From: Pseudoalteromonas aliena SW19
GTDB taxonomy: Bacteria; Pseudomonadota; Gammaproteobacteria; Enterobacterales; Alteromonadaceae
DNA: 64,000 nucleotides
Direction: 5' to 3'
Assembly (NCBI RefSeq): GCF_014905615.1
Contig: NZ_AQGU01000027.1
Span: forward strand, 310,001-374,000
Every line of letters begins with the position of its first letter. The first letter of the stretch is position 1. Shown here piece by piece: positions 36,537 to 44,215 of the stretch. The position numbers and the translations under genes were made by a program. The notes below the pieces were generated by a model. It worked only from the letters and a program-made list of their open reading frames with translations, did not search any database and was not told where the DNA came from.

Positions 36537-36822
36537 ATTAGAAACCTTATTCAAGGTTTTGTCGCGCTGGCGACGGCAGCCAAAGAGGGACCAGCGGCAG
36601 CCAAAGAGGGGCTGCCGCTGGTCCCTCTCTGGACACGCTCAGCGCACCCGAGCATCACGCTATTTCCTTCAAACCACAATCGATGTGAACGTAAACGGCG
36701 AAGATAGGCCATCCATGGCCTAGTTTCGCCTTATCGCGCATCCATGCGCGATATTACTCATCAATTGCTTATTTCAGGGCGTGATGACGGGGGAAGGGTG
36801 TTAAACGTGAGATTGGTGTTTG
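36537..36822. repeat. Hairpin-rich direct repeat, copy 1 (286 bp)
   Basis: From ATTAGAAACCTTATTC to GTGAGATTGGTGTTTG, this is about 95% identical to 37058-37322. It carries three strong stem-loops. An arm starting AGAGGGACCAGCGG pairs with its complement around AAAGAG (36584-36628). GGCGAAGATAGGCCAT pairs with ATGGCC..TTCGCC around CC (36697-36730). ATCGCGCAT pairs with ATGCGCGAT around CC (36733-36752). The copy has 21 extra bases in the first stem-loop relative to copy 2. GC content is higher than its surroundings. No convincing gene lies inside, although open frames exist. Confidence 0.85.
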
Positions 36823-37057
36823 CTTTTGGAAAGAAACAAGATCTGACCCTCGCATTTTCGTATGGGCGTAGGTTGAGAAGAGTGAAACGAAACCCAACGA
36901 ATCACAAATATACTTACTCGCTCAAAAACCAAGAGTATGTGTTATTTATTGTAGGCGTTTAGCTTGCTTACGCGCGGGCGGTAGCCCGAATAAGTATTTG
37001 AATGGGTGTTTGAGGTTACTATTACAGATAACGCGAATACGTTTGGTACTTCTAGAA

Positions 37058-37322
37058 ATTAGAAACCTTATTCAAGGTTTTGTCGCGCTGGCGACGGCAG
37101 CCAAAGAGGGGCTGCCGCTGGTCCCTCTCTGGACACTCTCAGCGCACCCGAGCATCACGCTTAATCCTTCAAACCACAATTGATGTGAACGTAAACGGCG
37201 AAGATAGGCCATCCATGGCCTAATTTCGCCTTATCGCGCATCCATGCGCGACATCACTCATCAATTGTTTATTTTCAGGGCGTGATGACGAGGAAGGGTG
37301 TTAAACGTGAGGTTGGTGTTTG
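37058..37322. repeat. Hairpin-rich direct repeat, copy 2 (265 bp)
   Basis: The second copy is in the same orientation, 235 bases after copy 1. It keeps the two CC-looped palindromes at 37197-37230 and 37234-37251 but has the shorter form of the first stem-loop. The spacer 36823-37057 holds no recognisable gene. Immediately downstream begins the promoter region of the unknown gene at 37470. Confidence 0.85.
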
Positions 37323-37469
37323 GTCTTGGCTTATAAAAATAGGAATGACTAAAGTAATTTTTGATATTTGCACAGTTTTATATTCAGCTAGTGTTAACTT
37401 ATTGCTTTTTAAACACCTTTTTACCTGTTAATATTTATTTTTTAAAAACCTATGTTTTAAGGAAGTCAT

Positions 37470-38585
37470 ATGGCAGAAAGTGGGCTCATTACATTTTTTG
37501 AAGTTACAGAGTGCGGACTACATAAACTTGAAAAAATAAATACACTTAACGGGAAAACTAAAAATAAATATAATCATGTTAGTGGCGGGCTTACTGAAAC
37601 TATAAATGAGGTTGCTAAGTGGGTTGCAGATGTAGGGAAGGACAGCTTTAAAAATACATTACCTTGGGATGCAGATTCTAACCCTAATAGAGAAAGAGTT
37701 TATTGCGCAGATTTTTTTCAAGATGAAAAGTCTGGTGATGCATTATTTGTATTTTGCAAAGCCTTAGAAAATGGCGATGATTCATTAAATGGCTTTGTGG
37801 AAGATGCTAAGTTTGGGGATAAAGCCGGAAGTGTAGTAAGGGTTGATAAACAAGTCAAAGGTAAAAAATTAATTTATGCAAAGCCAATGTATTATTGGTT
37901 TATTCCTCGTCTTGGGCTCATTGCGAGTATTAAATTTCCCCATTCTGTTGCTGCAACAGATTTGATTACTGACTACTTTAAGCGGTGTATAGATAATTTT
38001 ATCCCTAATGAATGTAAGAGAGTTACTCAGTACCAACAAGATGCACCTAATGGAAAAGAAGTGACTGTAAAAAGAGTTAGATATAACGATGCTAATGACA
38101 ATGAGATGACTTACTTATTTAGAGCTTGCAAAAAAGAGCTTAACATTAAAAATGTAAGTTTGAAGTATCTCGCTGATAACATAACTCACCTTGTTGTACG
38201 AGATACTATTTCTTATAAAAAAGAAATAGAAGAAGATGGTCTGTTTTCTTTTTTTAATAAGATAAAGAAGAAACAACCAAAGTTAAAAAGAGATCAAGAG
38301 GTAGAAATAATTGAACCAACACGTTTGGATGAGCATCAATTGAAAGGTATAATGGAAGTGCAAGTCGAGGAGCATGTAACCTCTGGCTGGAACAATGTTG
38401 GTTTTAGGCTTAATGATGAAGATTCTACAAAGTGGTTTAATAGCTATGTTGCAAGAAAGCATATAAAATTAGATTGTATTAAAGTCTGCGATACTTATTT
38501 CCAAGCTATTGATGTATTCGATTGCTTAGATGCTCAAAGAGAAAAGCTGTTAGTTGACTTTGAAGAAACTGCTAAATTAGCTTAA
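37470..38585 (+). CDS. Protein of unknown function, first gene of an accessory pair
   Basis: I do not recognise this 371-residue protein. It starts at ATG 37470 behind AAGGAAGT, has no signal peptide or membrane segment, and looks soluble. Its composition (Lys, Asp, Asn, Phe) and AT-rich codon use are unlike the highly expressed gcv genes next door, which suggests acquisition. Visible parts are an N-terminal half with YCADFFQDEKSGDALFVFCKAL, a Lys/Asp-rich middle, and a charged KIKKKQPKLKRDQEVEIIEP linker before a C-terminal domain. The next gene, a four-helix membrane protein, begins nine bases later, so the two are surely co-transcribed. The position in a block with AbiF makes a defence role possible but unproven. 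Confidence 0.7.
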   Translation: MAESGLITFFEVTECGLHKLEKINTLNGKTKNKYNHVSGGLTETINEVAKWVADVGKDSFKNTLPWDADSNPNRERVYCADFFQDEKSGDALFVFCKALENGDDSLNGFVEDAKFGDKAGSVVRVDKQVKGKKLIYAKPMYYWFIPRLGLIASIKFPHSVAATDLITDYFKRCIDNFIPNECKRVTQYQQDAPNGKEVTVKRVRYNDANDNEMTYLFRACKKELNIKNVSLKYLADNITHLVVRDTISYKKEIEEDGLFSFFNKIKKKQPKLKRDQEVEIIEPTRLDEHQLKGIMEVQVEEHVTSGWNNVGFRLNDEDSTKWFNSYVARKHIKLDCIKVCDTYFQAIDVFDCLDAQREKLLVDFEETAKLA

Positions 38586-38594
38586 GGTTAAAAT

Positions 38595-39113
38595 ATGGAT
38601 GCTTTTATTTGGACATTAAAACAAGTTGCTTTCTTAATAATAGGTATTGCTGTTGCTGCTACTTTTAGTGATACAGTTGCAGTTTCAAAGTTTTCACCAG
38701 TATTGGCCACTCTTCAGAATATTTCAGCCGCTGTTTTTACACTTGCAGGAATTTGGGTTGCGTATCTATACCCCGAAGCTATAACTGCCTTAGCTAACCC
38801 CAAAAAAGTAAAGCTTTTAGAAGGGATTGAGGCAACACAAAGAATCAAAATGCTCGTTTTGACTATATTTACTTCAGCTTTTGTTCTTATTTGGATTTTA
38901 ATGCTGAACACACTAAAACCTATATTTGAGTCATTTATATTTGTTAAAGAATATTCATATTGGTTTAAATTATTTTATTTTGGTTTTATTTTATACTTAG
39001 TGCTTAATCAGGTTTGGTCGGTGCTTAGGATTATGGGTGCGAATATCGACTTTATTCATAGTCTAAGTTACAGGAAGACAGAGCAAGAAATTCAGGATAA
39101 GTTAAATAAATAA
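38595..39113 (+). CDS. Four-helix membrane protein, second gene of the accessory pair
   Basis: A 172-residue inner-membrane protein of no family known to me. Hydrophobic stretches at about residues 8-25, 38-58, 84-106 and 124-148 predict four helices, with a Lys/Glu-rich cytoplasmic loop (about 65-83, ANPKKVKLLEGIEATQRIK) and a polar C-terminus. It begins nine bases after the soluble partner behind an AAGG-type site, and is followed by a terminator at 39177. The arrangement of a soluble protein plus a small membrane protein is common among toxin-effector or sensor pairs, but the sequence gives no catalytic clue. Confidence 0.7.
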   Translation: MDAFIWTLKQVAFLIIGIAVAATFSDTVAVSKFSPVLATLQNISAAVFTLAGIWVAYLYPEAITALANPKKVKLLEGIEATQRIKMLVLTIFTSAFVLIWILMLNTLKPIFESFIFVKEYSYWFKLFYFGFILYLVLNQVWSVLRIMGANIDFIHSLSYRKTEQEIQDKLNK

Positions 39114-39176
39114 TAGGGTGTCAGTATCCGTGATCCCACTTTCGAAATATAAAAAACTCATCCATTAGAAAGTTCC

Positions 39177-39210
39177 GGTCAAGCAGGCTACTGTTTTTGC
39201 TTGACCTTTT
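39177..39210 (+). terminator. Terminator of the unknown gene pair
   Basis: GGTCAAGCA (39177-39185) and TGCTTGACC (39198-39206) pair around a 12-nt loop and are followed by TTTTTATT. It ends the 37470-39113 transcript before the abiF module. Confidence 0.8.
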
Positions 39211-39391
39211 TATTCAAAACTAAGCGTTCTTATTATTTAAACTCAATTTAAATATGACTACGCACCTAGTCATGACGTCGATTGGTGTGAATATGAATCG
39301 TGGCTTGAATAAAGAACGCCATATAAATTAGTCCCTTGGCTTGCCCCACAGTTATCGTTTAGCGCCAGTATCAGCCCAAACTACAAATATC

Positions 39392-39419
39392 TTGAAATTA
39401 TACTTTTAAGCTCTATAAT
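39392..39419 (+). promoter_or_regulatory. Strong promoter of the abiF leader RNA
   Basis: TTGAAA (39392-39397) and a perfect TATAAT (39414-39419) are spaced by 16 bases. Transcription would begin near 39426, only a few bases before the structured segment at 39433, so the RNA structure would form at the very 5' end of the transcript. Confidence 0.7.
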
Positions 39420-39425
39420 TACGCG

Positions 39426-39490
39426 TAACAACACCCCTCCCGCTACCCGTAAGCTCAGCGCCCTGCGAGGGGTTAATTATTTCTATAGCA
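39426..39490 (+). ncRNA. Structured leader RNA upstream of abiF (abiF RNA motif candidate)
   Basis: A two-level stem is seen. The outer helix is ACCCCTC (39433-39439) with GAGGGGT (39467-39473), and the inner helix is CGCT (39441-39444) with AGCG (39457-39460). ACCCGTAAGCTC forms the apical loop and CCCTGC an internal strand. The GC-rich segment stands out in AT-rich DNA between a consensus promoter and the abiF ribosome site (AAAGGA near 39496). Comparative genomics has described a conserved abiF RNA motif just upstream of AbiF-family genes; position and compact nested structure fit. I could not compare it with the published consensus, so the assignment is tentative. It may act as an antitoxin RNA. 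Confidence 0.55.
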
Positions 39491-39511
39491 TGATAAAAGG
39501 ATTTAGCCTTC

Positions 39512-40405
39512 ATGCAGTTCCCTAAAGCCCCCATAACATTTGCGCAGCAAGTCGACTTACTAGAAGATCGCGGGCTAGTAATTAATGATAAAGAATCAGC
39601 AGCCTTTTATCTTAGCCATATCAATTATTACAGGCTAGGCACTTATTGGTGGTCGTTTATTGAAGATCATCAAAACCATACTTTTAAGTCTGCTACTACG
39701 TTTGAGCAAGTGTTAAATCTGTATTCTTTCGATAGAGAATTAAGACTGTTACTACTTGATGCCATTGAGCGAATAGAAGTTTCTCTGCGAACTCAGTGGG
39801 CATATCATTTAGCAAAAAAGCATGGTTCACATGCACATTTAAATCCTACTGCATTTACTTCTAAATTTAATCATAATGACTTCGTTAGTAATATTTGTGC
39901 TGAAATTCAACGAACGTCAGATACAAATATAAAAAAGCAAAATCACAAATATAATGAAGACACACCCGCTATTTGGATTATTGCTGAAGTAATGAGCTTC
40001 GGCTGGCTTTCAAGAAGTTATGATGCAATAGGGCGACGAGCGCTAAAAAATGATATTGCAGATTCATATAAAGTAAAAGAAACAATACTTTCATCTTTTT
40101 TACACCACATAACGACGGTGCGTAATATCTGTGCCCACCACAGCCGTTTATACAACCGAGATTTTACATTTACCATGAAGCTGCCAACAAATGGCGACAG
40201 TGTTTTACTTAATAGTTTTAGTGATACAGCTAAGCAGTTATACAACACACTCGTTATGTGTGCTTATTTTATGGATTTAATTAGCCCTAATCACCATTGG
40301 AAACAAAAGTTAGCTAGCTTGATTGAGGTGTATAATATTGACGTAACCGAAATGGGCTTCCCTGAAAATTGGAAAACGTTACCTATCTGGAATAGCATTA
40401 AATAA
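39512..40405 (+). CDS. AbiF/AbiD-family abortive infection protein (Abi_2, HEPN fold)
   Basis: A 297-residue protein of the Abi_2 family, which includes lactococcal AbiD and AbiF phage-resistance proteins. The N-terminal signature is PITFAQQVDLLEDRGLVIND followed by AAFYLSHINYYRLGTYW and FDRELRLLLLDAIERIEVSLR. The HEPN ribonuclease motif RNICAHHSRLYNR (R-x4-H) lies near residue 210. HEPN proteins of this kind usually cleave RNA and stop growth upon infection. It is a single gene behind its own promoter and a structured leader, between a two-gene unknown unit and a secreted hydrolase pair. The family call is firm; activity against phage is inferred. Confidence 0.9.
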   Translation: MQFPKAPITFAQQVDLLEDRGLVINDKESAAFYLSHINYYRLGTYWWSFIEDHQNHTFKSATTFEQVLNLYSFDRELRLLLLDAIERIEVSLRTQWAYHLAKKHGSHAHLNPTAFTSKFNHNDFVSNICAEIQRTSDTNIKKQNHKYNEDTPAIWIIAEVMSFGWLSRSYDAIGRRALKNDIADSYKVKETILSSFLHHITTVRNICAHHSRLYNRDFTFTMKLPTNGDSVLLNSFSDTAKQLYNTLVMCAYFMDLISPNHHWKQKLASLIEVYNIDVTEMGFPENWKTLPIWNSIK

Positions 40406-40581
40406 ATTAGAAACTAATGGGTGACCCTGTTGGCCATAGGCAAGCTAAACTTGCTTGCGCGTGTGATTTTCGGTTTGGCTAACTGTTTTTACTCGCCAAT
40501 TTGAAACTTTCAAACTCTGTACTTACTTTGTCGGGATAAGTCCGCGACCTACATTAAATTTTGATGCATTTATCATTTAAG

Positions 40582-41736
40582 TTATTTTTCATCTATCGCA
40601 ACTGGCTCAAGTGTTGTCATTTTTAAATAAACCCTATTTTCAATATCCAACTTATCAACAGGGTATTGGCCCCGAATATTTTCATTATAAAACTTACCCA
40701 TTGATGTTGAGTAATACAGCTCATCCCATAATAAGATAGGTATATTATAATAACGGTAAACGCTTCCTGATTTGAATTTTAGGTCAAGGATTTTATTGAT
40801 CGTTGAATAGCCAATGTGTGAAAAAGCACTTGAATTTACTGGGTGTTGTTCAAACAAAGGAAATGGGGTTTGGTTTAACATAGAAAGCTTGATCCCAGCG
40901 CTTATTGCATTTGCAACTGCATTATTTCTGAGATAGCTATCAATTAGCCCATGACCAGTTGAATCAAATAAAGACTCAGCAGAATAGTTTGAAGGTAAAC
41001 TACCAAATAAAACCCTCACGGCTCGCATGACCCAGTCTTCGTCAAGTGTAAGGTGTGAAATAATCTCTTTATATTCCTCCCCCAAACTTCCTCCCATTGA
41101 ACTTGTTGGTGTTGCTACTGCGGCTAGGCTAACCATTGGATAATCGGAAGCAAGATACCCGTCGCTATATTGATAAGTAGATATGGCTTCCTCAAAAAGA
41201 GCATTGGTGTAAAAGTTACCTTGTGAGTGACCAATAAGAATAATACGGTTGCAAGAATGCATCTGAAATTGAAGTCTTTGAAATGCATTTTTATAGTCTG
41301 TCTCGTCAATAATAGAGTAATTTACTTCAGTAAATACATCCTGTAAAACTGATTCAATTTGAGCGATATCTATATCTGATAGTGAGCTAACTGTGCCTCC
41401 AATTATTGCCGTTATTATACGGTACTCTGGTGAGAATACGGGTAAGTCACTATATTTTTGCTGTGCGACTTCATATATTTGCATAAGTATAGCTTCACTT
41501 TTATTATAACTTCCCGCAGGAAGTGCTCCTTTTTTAAATTCTGGTAGATGAAAATCTTGAAAGTAACTTAATTCATTTAAATTAGCTTTGTATTGCTTGA
41601 TATTAGTCCGCACCCCATTTACATAGAAAATGCGTACATTATCAATATTTTTAGAGCAGTACCGATCTAGTGCATGATAATTACCATAAGTAAAAATTGG
41701 AAATATAAGTAAGAACAAAATATATGTAGCTTTCAT
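40582..41736 (-). CDS. Secreted alpha/beta-hydrolase-like protein (GHSQG motif)
   Basis: A 384-residue exported protein with signal peptide MKATYILFLLIFPIFTYG. The nucleophile elbow IILIGHSQGNFY (near residue 170) is the lipase/esterase GxSxG pattern, and FYVNGVRTN near the N-terminus resembles the first strand and oxyanion loop of fungal-type lipase-like folds. A catalytic His may be in SAFSHIGYS. Substrate is unknown. Its ATG overlaps the stop of the upstream chitin-binding-module gene (ATGA), so the two secreted proteins are made together and may work on the same target. AT-rich codon use marks it as accessory. Confidence 0.75.
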   Translation of the reverse strand: MKATYILFLLIFPIFTYGNYHALDRYCSKNIDNVRIFYVNGVRTNIKQYKANLNELSYFQDFHLPEFKKGALPAGSYNKSEAILMQIYEVAQQKYSDLPVFSPEYRIITAIIGGTVSSLSDIDIAQIESVLQDVFTEVNYSIIDETDYKNAFQRLQFQMHSCNRIILIGHSQGNFYTNALFEEAISTYQYSDGYLASDYPMVSLAAVATPTSSMGGSLGEEYKEIISHLTLDEDWVMRAVRVLFGSLPSNYSAESLFDSTGHGLIDSYLRNNAVANAISAGIKLSMLNQTPFPLFEQHPVNSSAFSHIGYSTINKILDLKFKSGSVYRYYNIPILLWDELYYSTSMGKFYNENIRGQYPVDKLDIENRVYLKMTTLEPVAIDEK

Positions 41737-42590
41737 TTTATGTCCTCCTTAAGTATTTTGCAGTCTCTATCAGCGCCGTAATGAAAATCGTCATCCCAAG
41801 CAATATAGTCACTAATTTTATTTTGACTTTTACGGTTAGCGTACGCTCTATCTATCGTATTAAAGTATAAAACTTCGGGTTCTCTAAAGTGTGGGTGTGA
41901 ATTTTGTAAATATCGAACACAGTAACTTATGTTAATCAGATCTAAAATAATCTGTTTACCAATTTCCGCATCTAAATTTGGTATACGACCTTGTTCAATA
42001 TCAATAACTAATTGTAACGTTGAGGCTGTGCCTAAACTAAAAGTGATGAGCTGCGGTGAATCAAACTTTTCATATACAAGCCGTTCATAATCATCACGAA
42101 TACCATTATCATTTTGGTCAATACCGTCTAGCGTTTTATAGTCATCTGGGTGCGCAGGAGGTAAATCTGGTGTTAGGTAAAATAAGTCTTGAATGCGTTG
42201 CCAGCTGCTATGGGGTTTGGGTTTATTATTCTTATTCCAATAACGGGCAAAATAATAATCGGTATTGTGTTTTACCAAATTGCCACCTCGGTATACCTTG
42301 TTTGCTTGCCACTTTTTTATCACTGTATCTTGTACCCAAATCCAGCCATCCCAGTGGGGTTGATTTTCTATTGGTTCAATCCCTTTAACCCAAAAGGCAG
42401 CAATAAATAGGCTGTTGTTGTGAGTGACTACATCACCAGCTACGTATATTGAACCGGCCTCCCATGGCTGATGATTTGGCTCAATGTCTGCTAAGTTAGT
42501 ATTTGCGGATTGCTGAGGTAGTTGAAAAATATTGGCAGCGTAAGTTTGTGAGTGAAACAATATGCCAACGATAATTATGAGCTTAATCAT
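41733..42590 (-). CDS. Secreted protein with two chitin-binding-type modules
   Basis: A 285-residue exported protein (signal peptide MIKLIIIVGILFHSQTYAA). Two CBM5/12-like modules follow, near residues 40-90 and 92-135, each with the pattern W-x(4)-Y-x-G-x-x-V-x-H, a Y/F-x-A-x-(F/Y)-W and a late W: WEAGSIYVAGDVVTHNN..FIAAFWVKG and WQANKVYRGGNLVKHNT..FARYWNKN. After them, DGIDQNDNGIRDDYE is a calcium-binding type-3-like turn. The C-terminal half (about 150-285) is unassigned. It precedes and overlaps the hydrolase gene by four bases. No enzyme domain is visible, so it may deliver the partner to chitin or another surface. Confidence 0.8.
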   Translation of the reverse strand: MIKLIIIVGILFHSQTYAANIFQLPQQSANTNLADIEPNHQPWEAGSIYVAGDVVTHNNSLFIAAFWVKGIEPIENQPHWDGWIWVQDTVIKKWQANKVYRGGNLVKHNTDYYFARYWNKNNKPKPHSSWQRIQDLFYLTPDLPPAHPDDYKTLDGIDQNDNGIRDDYERLVYEKFDSPQLITFSLGTASTLQLVIDIEQGRIPNLDAEIGKQIILDLINISYCVRYLQNSHPHFREPEVLYFNTIDRAYANRKSQNKISDYIAWDDDFHYGADRDCKILKEDIK

Positions 42591-42695
42591 ATCAAATTCC
42601 TTTTAATTGGAGTTCCATTACTTTTTAAATCAAGCCCAGTTTTTAGGTAATTGCAAGGTGAAGGACTGAATTTTCAAAATTATTACAGAGTGATT

Positions 42696-42735
42696 AGGGC
42701 GTGATGGTGGAAGGGAGTTAAACGTGGGATTGGTA
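42696..42735. repeat. Fragment of the hairpin-rich repeat
   Basis: AGGGCGTGATGGTGGAAGGG and TTAAACGTGGGATTGGT match the last 45 bases of the repeat copies at 36537 and 37058, with small changes. It lies at the far side of the accessory block, in the same orientation. Confidence 0.6.
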
Positions 42736-42773
42736 ATTGGCAAAAAATAAGATTTGCACTCTGAATTTGATCA

Positions 42774-43053
42774 CATTACTGCAAATATTTACCAAAGGGT
42801 TTTACGGTGTTTATCAAAAAGATGAACAGGTTATTATTAGTGATTTAGGGATGGAGTTGGAAGGCTACTCCGTATTTTATTGATGATTGCTGAGTAAAAA
42901 AATAAGCAGCTGCTCCAAGGAGAATATCAAAAGCTCAGTAACCGATTGCCGTTAGGTAAGCTCGAACTTATTTTTACTCGTATTACTGATCCAAATACTG
43001 ATTTATCAACAATTGAGGCAAACTCCCGCAGCACAATAATGAATTTTAGTTAA
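42774..43053 (+). pseudogene. Remnant of a DUF457/YdjM-like membrane-bound metal-dependent hydrolase
   Basis: Two pieces in different frames resemble the C-terminus of DUF457-type membrane hydrolases. The first (about 42774-42882) reads IFTKGFYGVYQKDEQVI and ISDLGMELEGYSVFY, then a stop. The second (about 42916-43053) reads GEYQKLSNRLPLGKLELIF, then TRITDPNTDLSTIE and a stop. A frameshift and loss of the N-terminal two-thirds, including all membrane helices, make it non-functional. The family call rests on remembered C-terminal pattern (xVIVSDLRMGxExxYVFxF) and is moderate. Confidence 0.55.
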
Positions 43054-43083
43054 AAGAATACGATGCTATCGTTAATGCCTGAT

Positions 43084-43392
43084 TTATTCATCAGGCCCTT
43101 TGAGCGTAAAAACTAAATGTTTGCGCATGTCTTTTAAAATAACGCCTTTTTTTAACATTGCTCCGCTTAAACGCTTTTGCCACTTTAATAACTCTGGCTC
43201 TGCCGCAGATAACACTTGCTCACTCTCAAATTGAAAGCACATTAGCAAAGAGCCTGGAAATAAGTGGTATTGAACGTCAAACCAACATTGCAGCATACCA
43301 GGAAGTTCAGCACGACCTTGTTCTTCTAGTTTATCGGCAATATTAAGCACAAGAGTTTGCTGTTTTATTTGCACTGCAGAGAGTTTTTTCAT
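43084..43392 (-). CDS. Conserved hypothetical protein, 102 residues
   Basis: A small soluble protein, no signal or membrane helix, with no family that I can name. It begins MKKLSAVQIKQQTLVLNIAD and has an aromatic core (CWFDVQYHLFPGSLLMCFQF) followed by a basic end (KKGVILKDMRKHLVFTLKG). Normal codon use, an intact frame and a fair start suggest a genuine core-genome gene that marks the end of the accessory block. Flanks are the hydrolase remnant and a long non-coding stretch. No functional clue is visible. Confidence 0.6.
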   Translation of the reverse strand: MKKLSAVQIKQQTLVLNIADKLEEQGRAELPGMLQCWFDVQYHLFPGSLLMCFQFESEQVLSAAEPELLKWQKRLSGAMLKKGVILKDMRKHLVFTLKGPDE

Positions 43393-43579
43393 GTTTAATC
43401 CAAGTTAGCGGCTAAAAAATGCAGCCGGAATGCGGGCATTATACGCAAGCTTGTAGGCAGGCAACAACTCTCAGCCAAGTATTGAATAGAATTTATTATA
43501 TGTATGCCTTGCTGGTACGCTTTAAAATGCAGGTTCACTCTTTTAAATAAGCAGCGAAGATAAGTTTTTTGTGCTAATT

Positions 43580-43774
43580 AACCTGAGCTCTGGATAGTAA
43601 ATCTATCTCGAGCAGCTATTTACAGCGCTAACTGCGTTGAATTTACTTGCAATAGGCCAGCTATTGACACGTAAATTCGCCTTATTTTCACTGAAAATCT
43701 CTTGCTAGAGAAAATAAATTTAAATATCACCATTATTCAATACGTTAGTAAATTCATTAACCAAAGTTCAGATT
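43580..43774 (-). mobile_element. Family 1 element, copy C (195 bp, opposite orientation)
   Basis: Ends AACCTGAGCTCTGG (43580-43593) and CCAAAGTTCAGATT (43761-43774) are inverted relative to each other. The inside is the reverse complement of copy A (for example GACACGTAAATTCGCCTT against AAGGCGAATTTACGCGTC). Length equals copy A exactly. Flanks are AATT on both sides (43576-43579 and 43775-43778), a perfect 4-bp duplication. Confidence 0.8.
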
Positions 43775-43801
43775 AATTAACCACTTTTTTGAGGTGATTT
43801 A

Positions 43802-43954
43802 ATACCAAGCCGTAACAATATTTAATTAGTTTGTGGAACTAAACTTGACGCTAACAGAATTAAAAATACTGACTTAGAATAACTAAATTTTTATCTTGTT
43901 ATCGACAAGGCTTTCTTACCTCAAAGTAGATCTCTTAATTAAGTGACTTGGTAT
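43802..43954. repeat. Possible second type of short inverted-repeat element (153 bp)
   Basis: ATACCAAG (43802-43809) and CTTGGTAT (43947-43954) are perfect inverted ends around AT-rich sequence without a gene. It lies 27 bases after copy C. The ends are short, so this may be chance. The rest of the gap to 44215 holds nothing that I can recognise. Confidence 0.35.
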
Positions 43955-44215
43955 AGCAACGATCATTTTAATGAATAATTATGGTTGAAATAGCCGTTTT
44001 TAGAGTGATGTGAGCAAGCGAAATTACTAATTGAGCTCGAAGGTGGAGTACTTTAGCTTAAAATGAAAATCACATAGCAATACGAATCTAAATTTATATT
44101 TATAATTTTTCTGGATATAGTAAAAGTCATTAAATGCTGTAAGTTAATACGCGAAGGTATTGTTTGAAAATATAAACTAACTGTTTGGGTTCACTATAAT
44201 AATAAAGGAAATAGG

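Noticed and set aside
36412..37183. Open frames within the hairpin-rich repeats
   Set aside because: They follow the palindromic DNA, begin inside a terminator or lack ribosome sites, and give Arg/Trp-rich products unlike real proteins.
37470..39113. The unknown pair as a classical type II toxin-antitoxin
   Set aside because: Both proteins are too large and one is a polytopic membrane protein; no toxin or antitoxin fold is visible.
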